A DNA stretch of 64,000 nt from Streptomyces sp. GESEQ-35 (GCF_017948485.1 NZ_JAFFSX010000009.1:124001-188000), one strand, 5' to 3'; positions 48,184-56,731 are shown, counted from the stretch's first letter. The notes: a model not told the origin generated them from the sequence alone. Translations and numbers: made by a program.

Positions 48184-48912
48184 ATGAACACCCAGGACGA
48201 CGCGATGCCCGGCGCGGACACCAACGCCTACCGCATGCGGCAGAAATGCCTGCCGACCTATCTCGTGATCGACGCCTCGACCTCGATGCAGCCGCACCAG
48301 GACACCCTCAACCGGACTCTCGCCCAACTGCACGCCACCATCTCCGAAAGCCCCCGGGTCTCCGAATTCGCTCACATGTCCCTCATCGCATTCGCCAGCG
48401 ACGCACACCTGATCATCGAAATGACCGACCTCGATCGCATTCAGGCGATGCCTGAAGTCGTGTGCAACGGGCGTACGAATTACTCCGCGGCATTCGATCT
48501 CGTCCGCAGCCGCATCGAAACGGACGTCGACGATCTGCGCGGCATGGGCATGGCCGTCCTGCGCCCGGTCGTGTTCCTCCTCACCGACGGCCTTCCGACC
48601 GACGACGGCTGGCACGACGCGTTCCGGCGACTGGTCAACCGCTCCTGGTCCCGGTACCCGCACGTCATCACCTACGGCTTCGGCGCCGCCGACCCGGACG
48701 TGCTCGGCAAGGTCGCCACCAAGGCCGCCTTCCTCGCCGACGCGGACACCGACCAGGACCACGCCCTGCTGGAGGCACTCGGCAGCCTCCTCAACTCCCT
48801 CGTCGCCTCCTCACGCGCGGGAGAGATGCAGATACCCCGATCCGCTCCCGGGTTCACCGCACAGCCGGTCAGCGAGGAGTACCTGACCGTCCCGGCCGAG
48901 TACATGGACTGA
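48184..48912 (+). CDS. vWA domain protein, TerY type
   Basis: 242-residue cytosolic vWA domain. MIDAS motif DASTS (near 31-35) and FLLTDGLPTDD; NGRTNYSAAFDL supplies the middle threonine. TerY-like proteins accompany a PP2C phosphatase and a kinase in TerY-P triads of ter-related stress systems. The ATG at 48184 follows AAGAGGAACGCGG. Located 93 bp downstream of the kinase and 5 bp before a small membrane protein gene. Confidence 0.82.
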   Translation: MNTQDDAMPGADTNAYRMRQKCLPTYLVIDASTSMQPHQDTLNRTLAQLHATISESPRVSEFAHMSLIAFASDAHLIIEMTDLDRIQAMPEVVCNGRTNYSAAFDLVRSRIETDVDDLRGMGMAVLRPVVFLLTDGLPTDDGWHDAFRRLVNRSWSRYPHVITYGFGAADPDVLGKVATKAAFLADADTDQDHALLEALGSLLNSLVASSRAGEMQIPRSAPGFTAQPVSEEYLTVPAEYMD

Positions 48913-48917
48913 TCGCC

Positions 48918-49160
48918 ATGTCCGCCCGCCGCACCACCCGGTCGCCCGACCGGCTCCTGCTCACCGCCACGGCCCTGGTCGCGACAGCGGTCATGCTGCG
49001 CCTGCTGTCCCCCGACAGCCAGGCCGACGCAGGAACCGAGCCGTCACCCACCCGCTCCGGCTCCACACAGCACAAGAAACCCGGACCACCCGTCCCACGG
49101 CCCACCACATGGACCTCACACAACCCGCAACAGCCCCCGGCCGACCTGCCCGGTTCCTGA
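48918..49160 (+). CDS. Small single-helix membrane protein
   Basis: 80 residues: basic N-terminus (MSARRTTRSPDR), one hydrophobic helix at about 13-27 and a Pro/Ser/Thr-rich polar tail. No family recognised. It lies 5 bp after the vWA gene, within the triad operon, so it may be a membrane partner (inference). The start is not marked by a strong Shine-Dalgarno sequence. Confidence 0.55.
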   Translation: MSARRTTRSPDRLLLTATALVATAVMLRLLSPDSQADAGTEPSPTRSGSTQHKKPGPPVPRPTTWTSHNPQQPPADLPGS

Positions 49161-49235
49161 CCGGCGACCGGCGACCGGAAGCCGACGCGGCACCACCCCA
49201 CGCACACGCCCCATGACGAGAGGAGGCAGCCGATC

Positions 49236-50921
49236 ATGACCAGCCCGACCCTCCAGTGCCCGCGCTGCGGAGCCGCCAACGACCGCAACTACACCACGTG
49301 CTCCGGCTGCGGCACCGTACGCGTCATCAACCCCACCGACGGAGCACACCCGGCCGCACCCGCCAGACCCGCCGCACCGCCCCAACCCCGCACCGCCCCA
49401 CCGCTCAACGTCAGGACCCACCCCACCGTCGCCGCACCCCAGACGCCCCCCGCGCCCCGCTTCGCCCGCGACATCACCCGCTACCTGTGCACCGCCGTCC
49501 ACACGGACACCAAGTTCGCCCGCCATGCCGTCGAGCAGATCGTCGAGGAACCACGCCGCGCCATCGCCTCCTCGCCGGGCGTCGACCTCGGCTGCGTACT
49601 CAGACACGCCCTGGCAGCCCGCCGCCGCCAGGTACGGCGGGACGTCGTACTCGCCCTGCTGCTCCTGGCCGTGGTGATCATGCTGCCGTTCCTCTCCTTC
49701 GCAGCACTGGTCCTGGGCTACCTCGTGGCCTGGCTCATCGTCGCCGTCGAATCCCTCTCGGTGCACTACGGCGTCGTCGCCGGACAACTCAGCCGAGAGA
49801 ACTTCAACCCGGACCAGGCCCCCCAACCCCTCAGCTCCGAGAAGCGACGCCGCATCGAGGCGATCGAGACACGCGACCGGGGCAACGTCGTCGTCTCCTC
49901 GCTCTACGCCCCCTTCATCGGCTACGGACAGACGACCAGCACCTGGTCCTTCGCCCTCGACACGGCACGCGCCGAAGAGGGCAAACAGGTCATCCCCTTC
50001 ACCGTCCACGAGATCAACGACCATCTCGCCGCCCGCGTCGGAGACCTGAAGCTGCCCGGCGTCCACGTCGAGAACCTCCTGCTCGTCAACGGCAAGGACC
50101 TGCTCTACGGCGTCGACGACCGAACCCGGACCGAACTGCTGCCCGACACCGCCGGACCACCCAGCGCGAAGGTCTCACCGGACCTGATGCACGAGCTGCG
50201 CGAGGACGGCAAGGGCCGCGCCCGCCCCTACCTCTCCATCCGGGTCACCGGCTGGAGCGGCGAACTCGCCACCACCTTCTTCCTCAGGTGCGCACTGCTG
50301 TCCGACCGCAAAATGCTCTTCATCGAAGGCAGCAGCTCCCTCCTCGCCCCCGTGCGCGAGCGCTACCGCATCGCGGACCAACTGCTCGGCTCACCCACCT
50401 TCCGCCAGTGGTGGACCCTCGTCAGCCAAGCCGGAGTCCGCGCGCCGGCAGTACTGATCGGATCACCCTTCTCCGTCATCGCAGGCCTGTTCGCACCGCT
50501 CAACGAACAGAGCAAGCAACAACGCCAGGCACGGGAGATCCGCCACCGCACCTTCAACTACGGCGCATCCTTCAGCCTCAGAGACGCCGCGAGCGACCAG
50601 CTCTACTACCGCTACTTCCAGCAACTCGACCGCGAGTTGTACGTGAAGATGGTCGAACACCGGGTGCTCGACGCCCTGGTGGAGTTCCTGGAAGACCACA
50701 ACATCGACACCAGCGAACTGATCCAGCGTCAGACCACCATCAACAACACCGGCCTGTACGCGGGCGGCAACGTGACACTCCAGGGCTCCGCCGTAGGCGT
50801 CGGCGGCAGCATCGCCGGAGTCTTCCGGCGCGGCCAGACGACCGGCGGCCCCGGAGGGCCCGCCGGGCCAGGACACGCCGGCGCCCCCGCCGCCACCCCA
50901 CCCGCGAACCAAGGAAGGTGA
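49236..50921 (+). CDS. Zinc-ribbon, membrane-inserted protein with C-terminal N-x-G-x-x-A-G-G motif
   Basis: 561 residues. N-terminal zinc ribbon (C8, C11, C22, C25), Pro-rich linker (30-75), a hydrophobic hairpin (137-171), a long soluble domain (about 190-480) of unknown type and a C-terminal segment INNTGLYAGGNV (from 502) followed by a Gly-rich tail. The soluble domain matches no family I recognise. A related motif, NNSGINAGGDL, starts the next protein. GAGAGGAGG precedes the ATG. Confidence 0.75.
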   Translation: MTSPTLQCPRCGAANDRNYTTCSGCGTVRVINPTDGAHPAAPARPAAPPQPRTAPPLNVRTHPTVAAPQTPPAPRFARDITRYLCTAVHTDTKFARHAVEQIVEEPRRAIASSPGVDLGCVLRHALAARRRQVRRDVVLALLLLAVVIMLPFLSFAALVLGYLVAWLIVAVESLSVHYGVVAGQLSRENFNPDQAPQPLSSEKRRRIEAIETRDRGNVVVSSLYAPFIGYGQTTSTWSFALDTARAEEGKQVIPFTVHEINDHLAARVGDLKLPGVHVENLLLVNGKDLLYGVDDRTRTELLPDTAGPPSAKVSPDLMHELREDGKGRARPYLSIRVTGWSGELATTFFLRCALLSDRKMLFIEGSSSLLAPVRERYRIADQLLGSPTFRQWWTLVSQAGVRAPAVLIGSPFSVIAGLFAPLNEQSKQQRQAREIRHRTFNYGASFSLRDAASDQLYYRYFQQLDRELYVKMVEHRVLDALVEFLEDHNIDTSELIQRQTTINNTGLYAGGNVTLQGSAVGVGGSIAGVFRRGQTTGGPGGPAGPGHAGAPAATPPANQGR

Positions 50922-50925
50922 CGAC

Positions 50926-51300
50926 ATGCCAGAAACCGGCAACAACAGCGGCATCAACGCCGGCGGCGACCTCCACATCGACCGCAGCGCGGTCGCCGTC
51001 AACCACTCGTCCGCCACCGTCGGCCCCGCGGACGAGCCCGACCGTGACGCCGCCATCGCCGAACTCCGCACCGCCGTAGGACTGCTGCTGGAACAACTGC
51101 GCAGGTACCAGGACCAGTACGAGGACGGCGCGGAACTCGTCCAAGCCGCCGAGCACGTCGACGAGGAACTCGCCCAGGACGAGCCACGTCGCACCGCACT
51201 CCTGCGCTGGCTCGGCTTCATCGCCCCCGGCGTCCAGGCCACCGCCGCGATCGCGGGCGACGTGGCCGCCATTCAGGACAGCGTGACCAGCCTGCTCTGA
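50926..51300 (+). CDS. Small protein with N-terminal GINAGGDL motif
   Basis: 124 residues: N-terminal NNSGINAGGDLHIDRSAVAV, a helical, acidic middle (55-95) and a hydrophobic C-terminal stretch (GFIAPGVQATAAIAGDVAAI). The glycine motif matches the C-terminal tail of the protein encoded 4 bp upstream, so the two probably interact or share a fold (inference). No function assigned. AAGGAAGG precedes the ATG. Confidence 0.7.
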   Translation: MPETGNNSGINAGGDLHIDRSAVAVNHSSATVGPADEPDRDAAIAELRTAVGLLLEQLRRYQDQYEDGAELVQAAEHVDEELAQDEPRRTALLRWLGFIAPGVQATAAIAGDVAAIQDSVTSLL

Positions 51301-51310
51301 CACCACGCGC

Positions 51311-51338
51311 AAGGCCGGCGGCAGACACCACCGGCCTT
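51311..51338. terminator. Bidirectional terminator between convergent genes
   Basis: AAGGCCGG/CCGGCCTT stem (12-nt loop), flanked by CGCGC and GCGCG that extend it, between the small-protein gene (+) and the nucleotidase gene (-). Confidence 0.65.
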
Positions 51339-51360
51339 CGCGCGCCCCCAGCCCGACGCA

Positions 51361-53166
51361 CTAGAAAACAGGCGTGCCCTCACGGGTCAGCTTCCAGTCC
51401 ACCGACGCAAAGTCCTTCGGATCCAGCTCACCCTTCGCGGTCACCCACTCCGCGATCCGCGTCCGGATCTCCGTCGACTCCGACCACAGCTCCTGCGCCG
51501 ACGCCACGTGCGGAAACGCCCCGCCGCCATTCGCCCGGTAGTTGTTCACCGCGAACACGAACTGCTGCGCATCGTCCAGCGCGACACCGCCGTACGTCAG
51601 ATTCTTGATCCGCGAACCCGCCGCCTGCGCGATGTCGATCTCGTACGCCAGCCCCGACACATAGTCGTAGTTGTAATCCGGACGGTTGCCCGCGTTCGTC
51701 AGCTTCTCCACGTCGACCGTGGCGTCCGCCGCCGTCTGCACGAAATACTCCGCCGAAAACTCCAGGTACGCCTTCACCTGCGCACCCGTCATCAGCTTCG
51801 CGACCAGCGTGTTGTCGTACACATACAGGCCCGACAGATCCCGGATCGTCACATCACCGGCCGGGATCTGAGACGTCCGCGAGAACGGCGACGCCTGCGC
51901 GATCACCGGCAGCGACGCGTACTCCGTACTCGCCAGCGCCGCCTTGACCACGTCCTCCTGCACCTTGGTGATCAGATCGATGATCGGCGCGTCCTTGTAG
52001 CGGGCATCCACCGTCGTCAGCGTCTCGGTGGCCGTACCGACGACCTGGTTGACGTACTCCACGACGATGTCGTGCTCGTCCTTCAGCAGCTTGGTGATCC
52101 TCGGATCGTCGGCGACCGTCTTCGAGTCACGCACCGACGCCTTCACCGACTCGACCGTCCAACGGCCCTTCTCCAAGACCAGCTCGAAGTCGAACAGCGA
52201 CAAGCGCTCCGCATAACACAGCGGCTCCGACAGCACGACCGTCTTGCCGGTCTTCTCATTCGTGACCAGCAGCTCCGCGATCTCCGTGTGCGCGTGCCCC
52301 ACCAGAATCGCGTCAATACCCGGCACCTGCTGCGCCACCAGAGCGGACGAGTTCTCGACGTACGGCAGCTGGTCACCGTACGACGACGTACCCGACGAAC
52401 CGGAGTGCGCCGACACCACCACCACATCCGCGCCCATCGACCGCAGCTTCGGCACCCACTTCGCCGCCTGCTCCTCCAGACCCGGGAACGTCAGCTTGCC
52501 CTCGACATACGCCTTGTCCCAGATCGCGATCCCCGGGTTGGTCAGACCGAGGACGGCGACCTTGACCGGCGGCGCGCCCTTCACATGGAACTTCTTGATG
52601 AAGTACGGCGGGAACGCGGGCTTGAGGGTCTTCGCGTCCAGCGCGTTCGCACCCAGCAGCGGAAAGTCGCACTGCTCCTCGAACTTCCGCAGCGTCTCGA
52701 TACCGTAGTTGAACTCATGGTTGCCCAGCGCCACCGCGTCATACCCGATCGCGTTCATGGCCTGCGCCATCGGGTGGACCGGACCACCCTTCGCCGTGAT
52801 CGGGTCCACCTTGGCGTAGTAGTACGTCAACGGAGTGCCCTGAATCGTGTCGCCCGCGTCCAGCAGCAGCGTGTTACAGCGGCCCTTCTCCTCCCGGACC
52901 TGATTCACCAACGTCGAGATCCGGGCCAGACCCTGCGCATTGCCCTTGGCGTCGGTGTACTCCGCGTCCTTGAAGTAGTCCCAGTTGAAGACATGGCCGT
53001 GCAGGTCCGTCGTCCCCATCACCGTGAACGAGTACCGCTTCGCCGACTTCGGGCCCTTCCTCGCCTCCGCGGCCTCGGCCGCCGGAGCCGCCGCCGCGCC
53101 GGCCAGCGCGACCCCCGCTCCCGTCACGGCGGACTTCTTCAGGAACTTCCGACGGTTCAACGGCAT
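51361..53166 (-). CDS. Secreted bifunctional metallophosphatase/5'-nucleotidase (UshA type)
   Basis: 601 residues. Tat signal: NRRKFLKKSAVTGAGVALAGAAAAPAAEA at the N-terminus (RRKFLKK). Metallophosphatase domain with TDLHGH (D, H), LLLDAGDTIQGTP, LGNHEFNYG and HSG...GHAHTE metal motifs; C-terminal nucleotidase domain with NDRAN-like NNYRANGGG and FPHVA. It liberates phosphate from nucleotides outside the cell. The ATG at 53166 follows GAGGAG. Two 12-bp direct repeats lie upstream at 53196 and 53223. Confidence 0.92.
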   Translation of the reverse strand: MPLNRRKFLKKSAVTGAGVALAGAAAAPAAEAAEARKGPKSAKRYSFTVMGTTDLHGHVFNWDYFKDAEYTDAKGNAQGLARISTLVNQVREEKGRCNTLLLDAGDTIQGTPLTYYYAKVDPITAKGGPVHPMAQAMNAIGYDAVALGNHEFNYGIETLRKFEEQCDFPLLGANALDAKTLKPAFPPYFIKKFHVKGAPPVKVAVLGLTNPGIAIWDKAYVEGKLTFPGLEEQAAKWVPKLRSMGADVVVVSAHSGSSGTSSYGDQLPYVENSSALVAQQVPGIDAILVGHAHTEIAELLVTNEKTGKTVVLSEPLCYAERLSLFDFELVLEKGRWTVESVKASVRDSKTVADDPRITKLLKDEHDIVVEYVNQVVGTATETLTTVDARYKDAPIIDLITKVQEDVVKAALASTEYASLPVIAQASPFSRTSQIPAGDVTIRDLSGLYVYDNTLVAKLMTGAQVKAYLEFSAEYFVQTAADATVDVEKLTNAGNRPDYNYDYVSGLAYEIDIAQAAGSRIKNLTYGGVALDDAQQFVFAVNNYRANGGGAFPHVASAQELWSESTEIRTRIAEWVTAKGELDPKDFASVDWKLTREGTPVF

Positions 53167-53345
53167 CTCTCGACACTCCTCGGGCCACGGTCAATGACGC
53201 GCGTAGACCGAACACGATCGACGACGCGCGTAGATTCTGACCCGGACATGCCGACCAGCAACAGGCCCCGCAGGTTTCGATCTGATGACCCCACCTGTGA
53301 ACTCGCCGACCCTGCAAGCGAGTAAGACATGCCAGAGTGGGACGT

Positions 53346-54056
53346 ATGACCACCCCAACCCCAGACGAACCCCACCCCGCCGTCCCCTACGGCACCCCCG
53401 ACGCCCCCCGCATCGCCGTCCGCGGCGAAGCCCGCCTCGAAGTCGACCCCGAAATCGCCCGCATCGGCATCACCGTCGCCTCCCGCGGCAAAGACCGCCG
53501 CACCGCCCTCGACGACCTCACCCGCCGCAACACCACCGTCCTCGACCTCATCAAGACCTACGGCGACACAGTCGAACACCTCGAAACCGGCTCCTTCTCC
53601 ATCAACCCCGAACTCAAAGAACACGGCCGCGGCGAACGCATCCACGCCTACCACGGCCGCGTCCGCATCACCGCCGAACTCACCGACTTCACCGCCCTCG
53701 GCGAACTCACCACCCGCCTCGCCGACCAAGAACTCACCCGCGTCGACGGCCCCTGGTGGGCCCTCCGCCCCGACTCACCCGCCCACCGCCAAGCCCGCCA
53801 GCACGCAGTCAAGGAAGCAGTCCAGCGCGCAAGGGAATACGCCGAAGCACTCGGCACCACACTCGCGGCCCTCGTAGAGCTCGCCGACATCGGAGCCGAA
53901 AACGCCGAGCCCTACCCAGTCGCCGGCAGCGGCCGCATGCGCTCCGCATCCTTCGCCGCCGAAGACACCGCCGCCGCCCTCGACCTCGAACCCCAACGCC
54001 AACGCGTCTACGCCCAGGTCAACGCACGATTCACCATGACACCGCCCCGCCTCTGA
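53346..54056 (+). CDS. SIMPL domain (DUF541) protein
   Basis: 236 residues. RIAVRGEARLEVDPEIARIGITVASRGKDR at the start, ETGSFSINPEL, a middle beta section and ARQHAVKEAVQRAREYAEALG towards the end fit SIMPL. No signal peptide. Function unknown; second SIMPL gene of the window (with 28801-29442). The ATG at 53346 (MTTPTPDE) is used; one at 53337 adds three residues. It stands between divergent ushA-like and downstream pyk. Confidence 0.82.
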   Translation: MTTPTPDEPHPAVPYGTPDAPRIAVRGEARLEVDPEIARIGITVASRGKDRRTALDDLTRRNTTVLDLIKTYGDTVEHLETGSFSINPELKEHGRGERIHAYHGRVRITAELTDFTALGELTTRLADQELTRVDGPWWALRPDSPAHRQARQHAVKEAVQRAREYAEALGTTLAALVELADIGAENAEPYPVAGSGRMRSASFAAEDTAAALDLEPQRQRVYAQVNARFTMTPPRL

Positions 54057-54213
54057 CCCACCACCCCGCACAACCGGACCCCGTAAATGCGCGACAGGCT
54101 CCGAAATGCTCATCGGAGCGCCCCGGCGCACAATTCAACACTTGTCAATAGCCCTTCACGCAAAGGTTGTTGAGTAGTCATGCGCGGCCAATTCTCTACC
54201 CACGGGTAAGGCC

Positions 54214-54219
54214 TAGGCT
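54214..54219 (+). promoter_or_regulatory. Candidate -10 element for a leaderless pyk transcript
   Basis: TAGGCT ends 6 nt before the pyk ATG, the distance expected for a transcript that starts on the A of the ATG, and there is no Shine-Dalgarno sequence in front of the gene. No convincing -35 is seen. Confidence 0.4.
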
Positions 54220-54225
54220 CGAAAC

Positions 54226-55656
54226 ATGCGCCGAGCAAAGATCGTCTGCACCCTGGGACCCGCCACCGACTCATACGACCAGATCAAGGCCCTGGTCGAA
54301 GCCGGAATGGACGTCGCCCGATTCAACCTCAGCCACGGCACCTACGCCGAGCACGAGGAGCGCTACCAGCGCGTGCGAAAGGCCTCCGACGAGACCGGCC
54401 ACAGCGTCGGCATCCTCGCCGACCTTCAAGGCCCGAAGATCCGACTCGGCCGCTTCACCGAAGGCCCCGTACTCCTTGAACGCGGCGACACCTTCACCAT
54501 CACCGTCGAAGAAGGCGCCCACGGCGACCGCCAGCAGTGCGGCACCACCTACGACGGCCTCGCCACCGACGTCACCCCCGGCGAACGCATCCTCGTCGAC
54601 GACGGCAAAGTGTGCCTGGAGGTCACCGAGGTCGACGGCCCCCGCGTCCACACCACGGTCGTCGAAGGCGGCATGATCTCCGACAACAAAGGCCTCAACC
54701 TCCCCGGCGTCGCCGTCTCCGTCCCCGCCCTCTCCGACAAGGACGAAGCCGACCTCCGCTGGGCCCTGCGCATGGGCTGCGACGTCATCGCCCTCTCCTT
54801 CGTCCGCAGCGGCCGCGACATCGACGACGTCCACCGCATCATGGACGAAGAAGGCCGCCGCCTCCCAGTGATCGCCAAAGTGGAGAAACCGCAGGCGGTC
54901 GAGGCGATCGACGACATCGTCGCCGCCTTCGACGGCATCATGGTCGCCCGCGGAGACCTCGGCGTCGAAATGCCGCTCGAACAGGTCCCCCTCGTCCAAA
55001 AGCGCGCGATCAAGCTGGCCAAGAGGAACGCCAAGCCGGTCATCGTCGCCACCCAGATGCTCGACTCGATGATCGAGAACTCCCGCCCGACCCGCGCCGA
55101 GGCGAGCGACGTCGCCAACGCGGTCATCGACGGCACGGACGCCGTCATGCTGTCCGGCGAGACCAGCGTCGGCAAATACCCGATCGCGGTGGTCAGGACG
55201 ATGTCGAAGATCGTCGAGGCGGCAGAGGAAGACCTCCTGGCGAAGGGCCTCCCGCCCCTGACCGAACGCAACAAGCCCCGCACGCAGGGGGGCGCGGTGG
55301 CGAGGGCGGCGGCTGAGATGGGCGACTTCTTGGGCGCGAAGTTCTTGGTCGCCTTCACCCAGTCCGGAGACACCGCCCGCCGCCTGTCGCGCTACCGCTC
55401 CCCGATCCCGCTGCTGGCCTTCACGCCGGAGCCGGCAACGCGATCGCAGTTGAATCTGACGTGGGGTGTGGAGACGTTCCTCGGGCCGCACGTGGACTCG
55501 ACGGATGCGATGGTCGACCAGGTGGACGAGTTGCTGCTGAAGTACGGCCGGTGCGAGCCGGGCGACGTCGTCGTGATCACGGCGGGTTCGCCGCCTGGTG
55601 TATCGGGGTCGACGAACCTCGTGCGGGTGCACCACATCGGGGAGGACGACAAGTAG
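54226..55656 (+). CDS. pyk: Pyruvate kinase
   Basis: 476-residue glycolytic kinase: phosphoenolpyruvate plus ADP to pyruvate plus ATP. Visible: KIVCTLGPA, DVARFNLSHGTYAEHEER, LADLQGPKIRLG, active-site K in VIAKVEKPQAVEAIDD, MVARGDLGVEMP and MLDSMIENSRPTRAEASDVAN; C-terminal allosteric domain present. The ATG at 54226 lacks a clear ribosome-binding site (see leaderless candidate). It ends 8 bp from the convergent LAGLIDADG-like gene, with no room for a strong terminator. Confidence 0.97.
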   Translation: MRRAKIVCTLGPATDSYDQIKALVEAGMDVARFNLSHGTYAEHEERYQRVRKASDETGHSVGILADLQGPKIRLGRFTEGPVLLERGDTFTITVEEGAHGDRQQCGTTYDGLATDVTPGERILVDDGKVCLEVTEVDGPRVHTTVVEGGMISDNKGLNLPGVAVSVPALSDKDEADLRWALRMGCDVIALSFVRSGRDIDDVHRIMDEEGRRLPVIAKVEKPQAVEAIDDIVAAFDGIMVARGDLGVEMPLEQVPLVQKRAIKLAKRNAKPVIVATQMLDSMIENSRPTRAEASDVANAVIDGTDAVMLSGETSVGKYPIAVVRTMSKIVEAAEEDLLAKGLPPLTERNKPRTQGGAVARAAAEMGDFLGAKFLVAFTQSGDTARRLSRYRSPIPLLAFTPEPATRSQLNLTWGVETFLGPHVDSTDAMVDQVDELLLKYGRCEPGDVVVITAGSPPGVSGSTNLVRVHHIGEDDK

Positions 55657-55664
55657 GCGGCACT

Positions 55665-56453
55665 TCAGTACTTGGGGCCTACGTGGGTGTCCATTAGGGC
55701 TACGGAGGCTTTGCGGGCGATGGAGATGTTGAACGGGTCGCTGCCCCGGGCGAGGCTGGTCCACTCGACGCCGACCTTGTCGAGGGCATTCGTGAAGAGC
55801 CGCCGGATGTCGTCCGACTTGTTGGCGAAGAAGTAGCGGGGGTACTCGTAGCGCTTGCGCTCACCGGCCACCATGCGGGTCGTCCAGTTGGTGATGCGGC
55901 AGCCGTCGGAGTGGATGAGGCCCCGGATGAATTCCCAGGGGTGGGCGTCGACGATTGCCTGCTGCCAGGGTTCGAAGGCGATGCGGCGCTCGTGCTTCTT
56001 GCCAGGGCCGTGCTGGGGGAACAGGCAGTGCAGGTGCTTCGAGTACACCTTTACGTTGCTGCAGCCGGTCCTGCGGACGCGGCAGACGGAGTTGTCGGGG
56101 AAGACCGCACGCATGGCCTGCTCGCAGTCGTCCATGAGGCCGGGCCATGATTCGGCGCAGGTGATCATGAGGTTGGGTGCTCGATGCTCGGAGTAGTGGC
56201 TGATGTGGCCGTCGCCGAGGTAGAGGCCCAGTAGGTAGCTGTACGCCGGCTCGTCGAGGGTGCGCCCGTCGCATCGGGGGCACTTGGGATCGTGTCGGCC
56301 GGGACATTCGCCGCGTTTCGCTCGGTCGAGGTGCTTCCAGTAGCCGATCGTCCCCAGCGGAACATTGAGCCGTCGAGCCACGTCGGCGTTCTTTGAGCCG
56401 TTGCGCAGCAGCGTGACGGCTTTCTGTCGCACATCAGTGCCGTGGAAGTTCAT
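55665..56453 (-). CDS. LAGLIDADG homing-endonuclease-like protein with HTH and zinc cysteines
   Basis: 262 residues. An N-terminal helix-turn-helix (about 8-40; SKNADVARRLNVPLGTIGYW), a C-x7-C-x2-C cluster (50, 58, 61) and two LAGLIDADG-type helices, LLGLYLGDG (74-82) and FIRGLIHSDG (175-184). It fits a free-standing two-motif endonuclease-like or regulatory protein; no intron or intein is around it. The ATG at 56453 (MNFHGTDV) was chosen over 56486. The neighbour on the same strand upstream is a tRNA gene with its terminator. Confidence 0.72.
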   Translation of the reverse strand: MNFHGTDVRQKAVTLLRNGSKNADVARRLNVPLGTIGYWKHLDRAKRGECPGRHDPKCPRCDGRTLDEPAYSYLLGLYLGDGHISHYSEHRAPNLMITCAESWPGLMDDCEQAMRAVFPDNSVCRVRRTGCSNVKVYSKHLHCLFPQHGPGKKHERRIAFEPWQQAIVDAHPWEFIRGLIHSDGCRITNWTTRMVAGERKRYEYPRYFFANKSDDIRRLFTNALDKVGVEWTSLARGSDPFNISIARKASVALMDTHVGPKY

Positions 56454-56494
56454 GTGGACACTCTGTGAGAGTGATCGCGACGACACGCAGCAAA

Positions 56495-56528
56495 AAGCGG
56501 ATGTTCACGAGAACGTGGACATCCGCTT
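56495..56528 (-). terminator. Terminator of the tRNA transcript
   Basis: On the minus strand AAGCGGATGT...ACATCCGCTT (10 bp) with an inner CACG/CGTG stem, followed by a TTTTT tract: a classic intrinsic terminator between the tRNA (minus) and the LAGLIDADG-like gene. Confidence 0.8.
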
Positions 56529-56558
56529 ATCGGCGTGACCTTGGAATCAAAGGAAAAG

Positions 56559-56633
56559 TGCCCCAGGTGGGATTCGAACCCACACTGTCCGCTGTTTGAG
56601 AGCGGCCTCTCTAACCGGTTGGAGTACTGGGGC
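56559..56633 (-). tRNA. tRNA-like gene with CAA anticodon (Leu by code), short variable arm
   Basis: 75 nt: acceptor GCCCCAG/CTGGGGC, T-arm GTGGGTTCGAATCCCAC, anticodon stem CCGCT/AGCGG around loop CTCAAAC, so anticodon CAA (UUG, Leu). The variable loop is only 5 nt (ACAGT), whereas bacterial tRNA-Leu has a long variable arm. Three bases (AGG) instead of one separate the D and anticodon stems. CCA is not encoded. It is tRNA-shaped and followed by a terminator, so expression is likely; the identity is doubtful. Confidence 0.75.
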
Positions 56634-56731
56634 CTTGGAAAGGAAGGAGAAGTGCAACCCCTCGCGCCACCACCTTACCGCAGCTAGGTACTCTCTTGTC
56701 AGCAGCACCCTGCCCCAACCGAGGAGCCCCC

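Noticed and set aside
53285..53315. PHO-box-like direct repeats upstream of the 5'-nucleotidase
   Set aside because: GTTCACAGGTG and GGTCATC on the minus strand are spaced 12 bp rather than 11 and match only partly.
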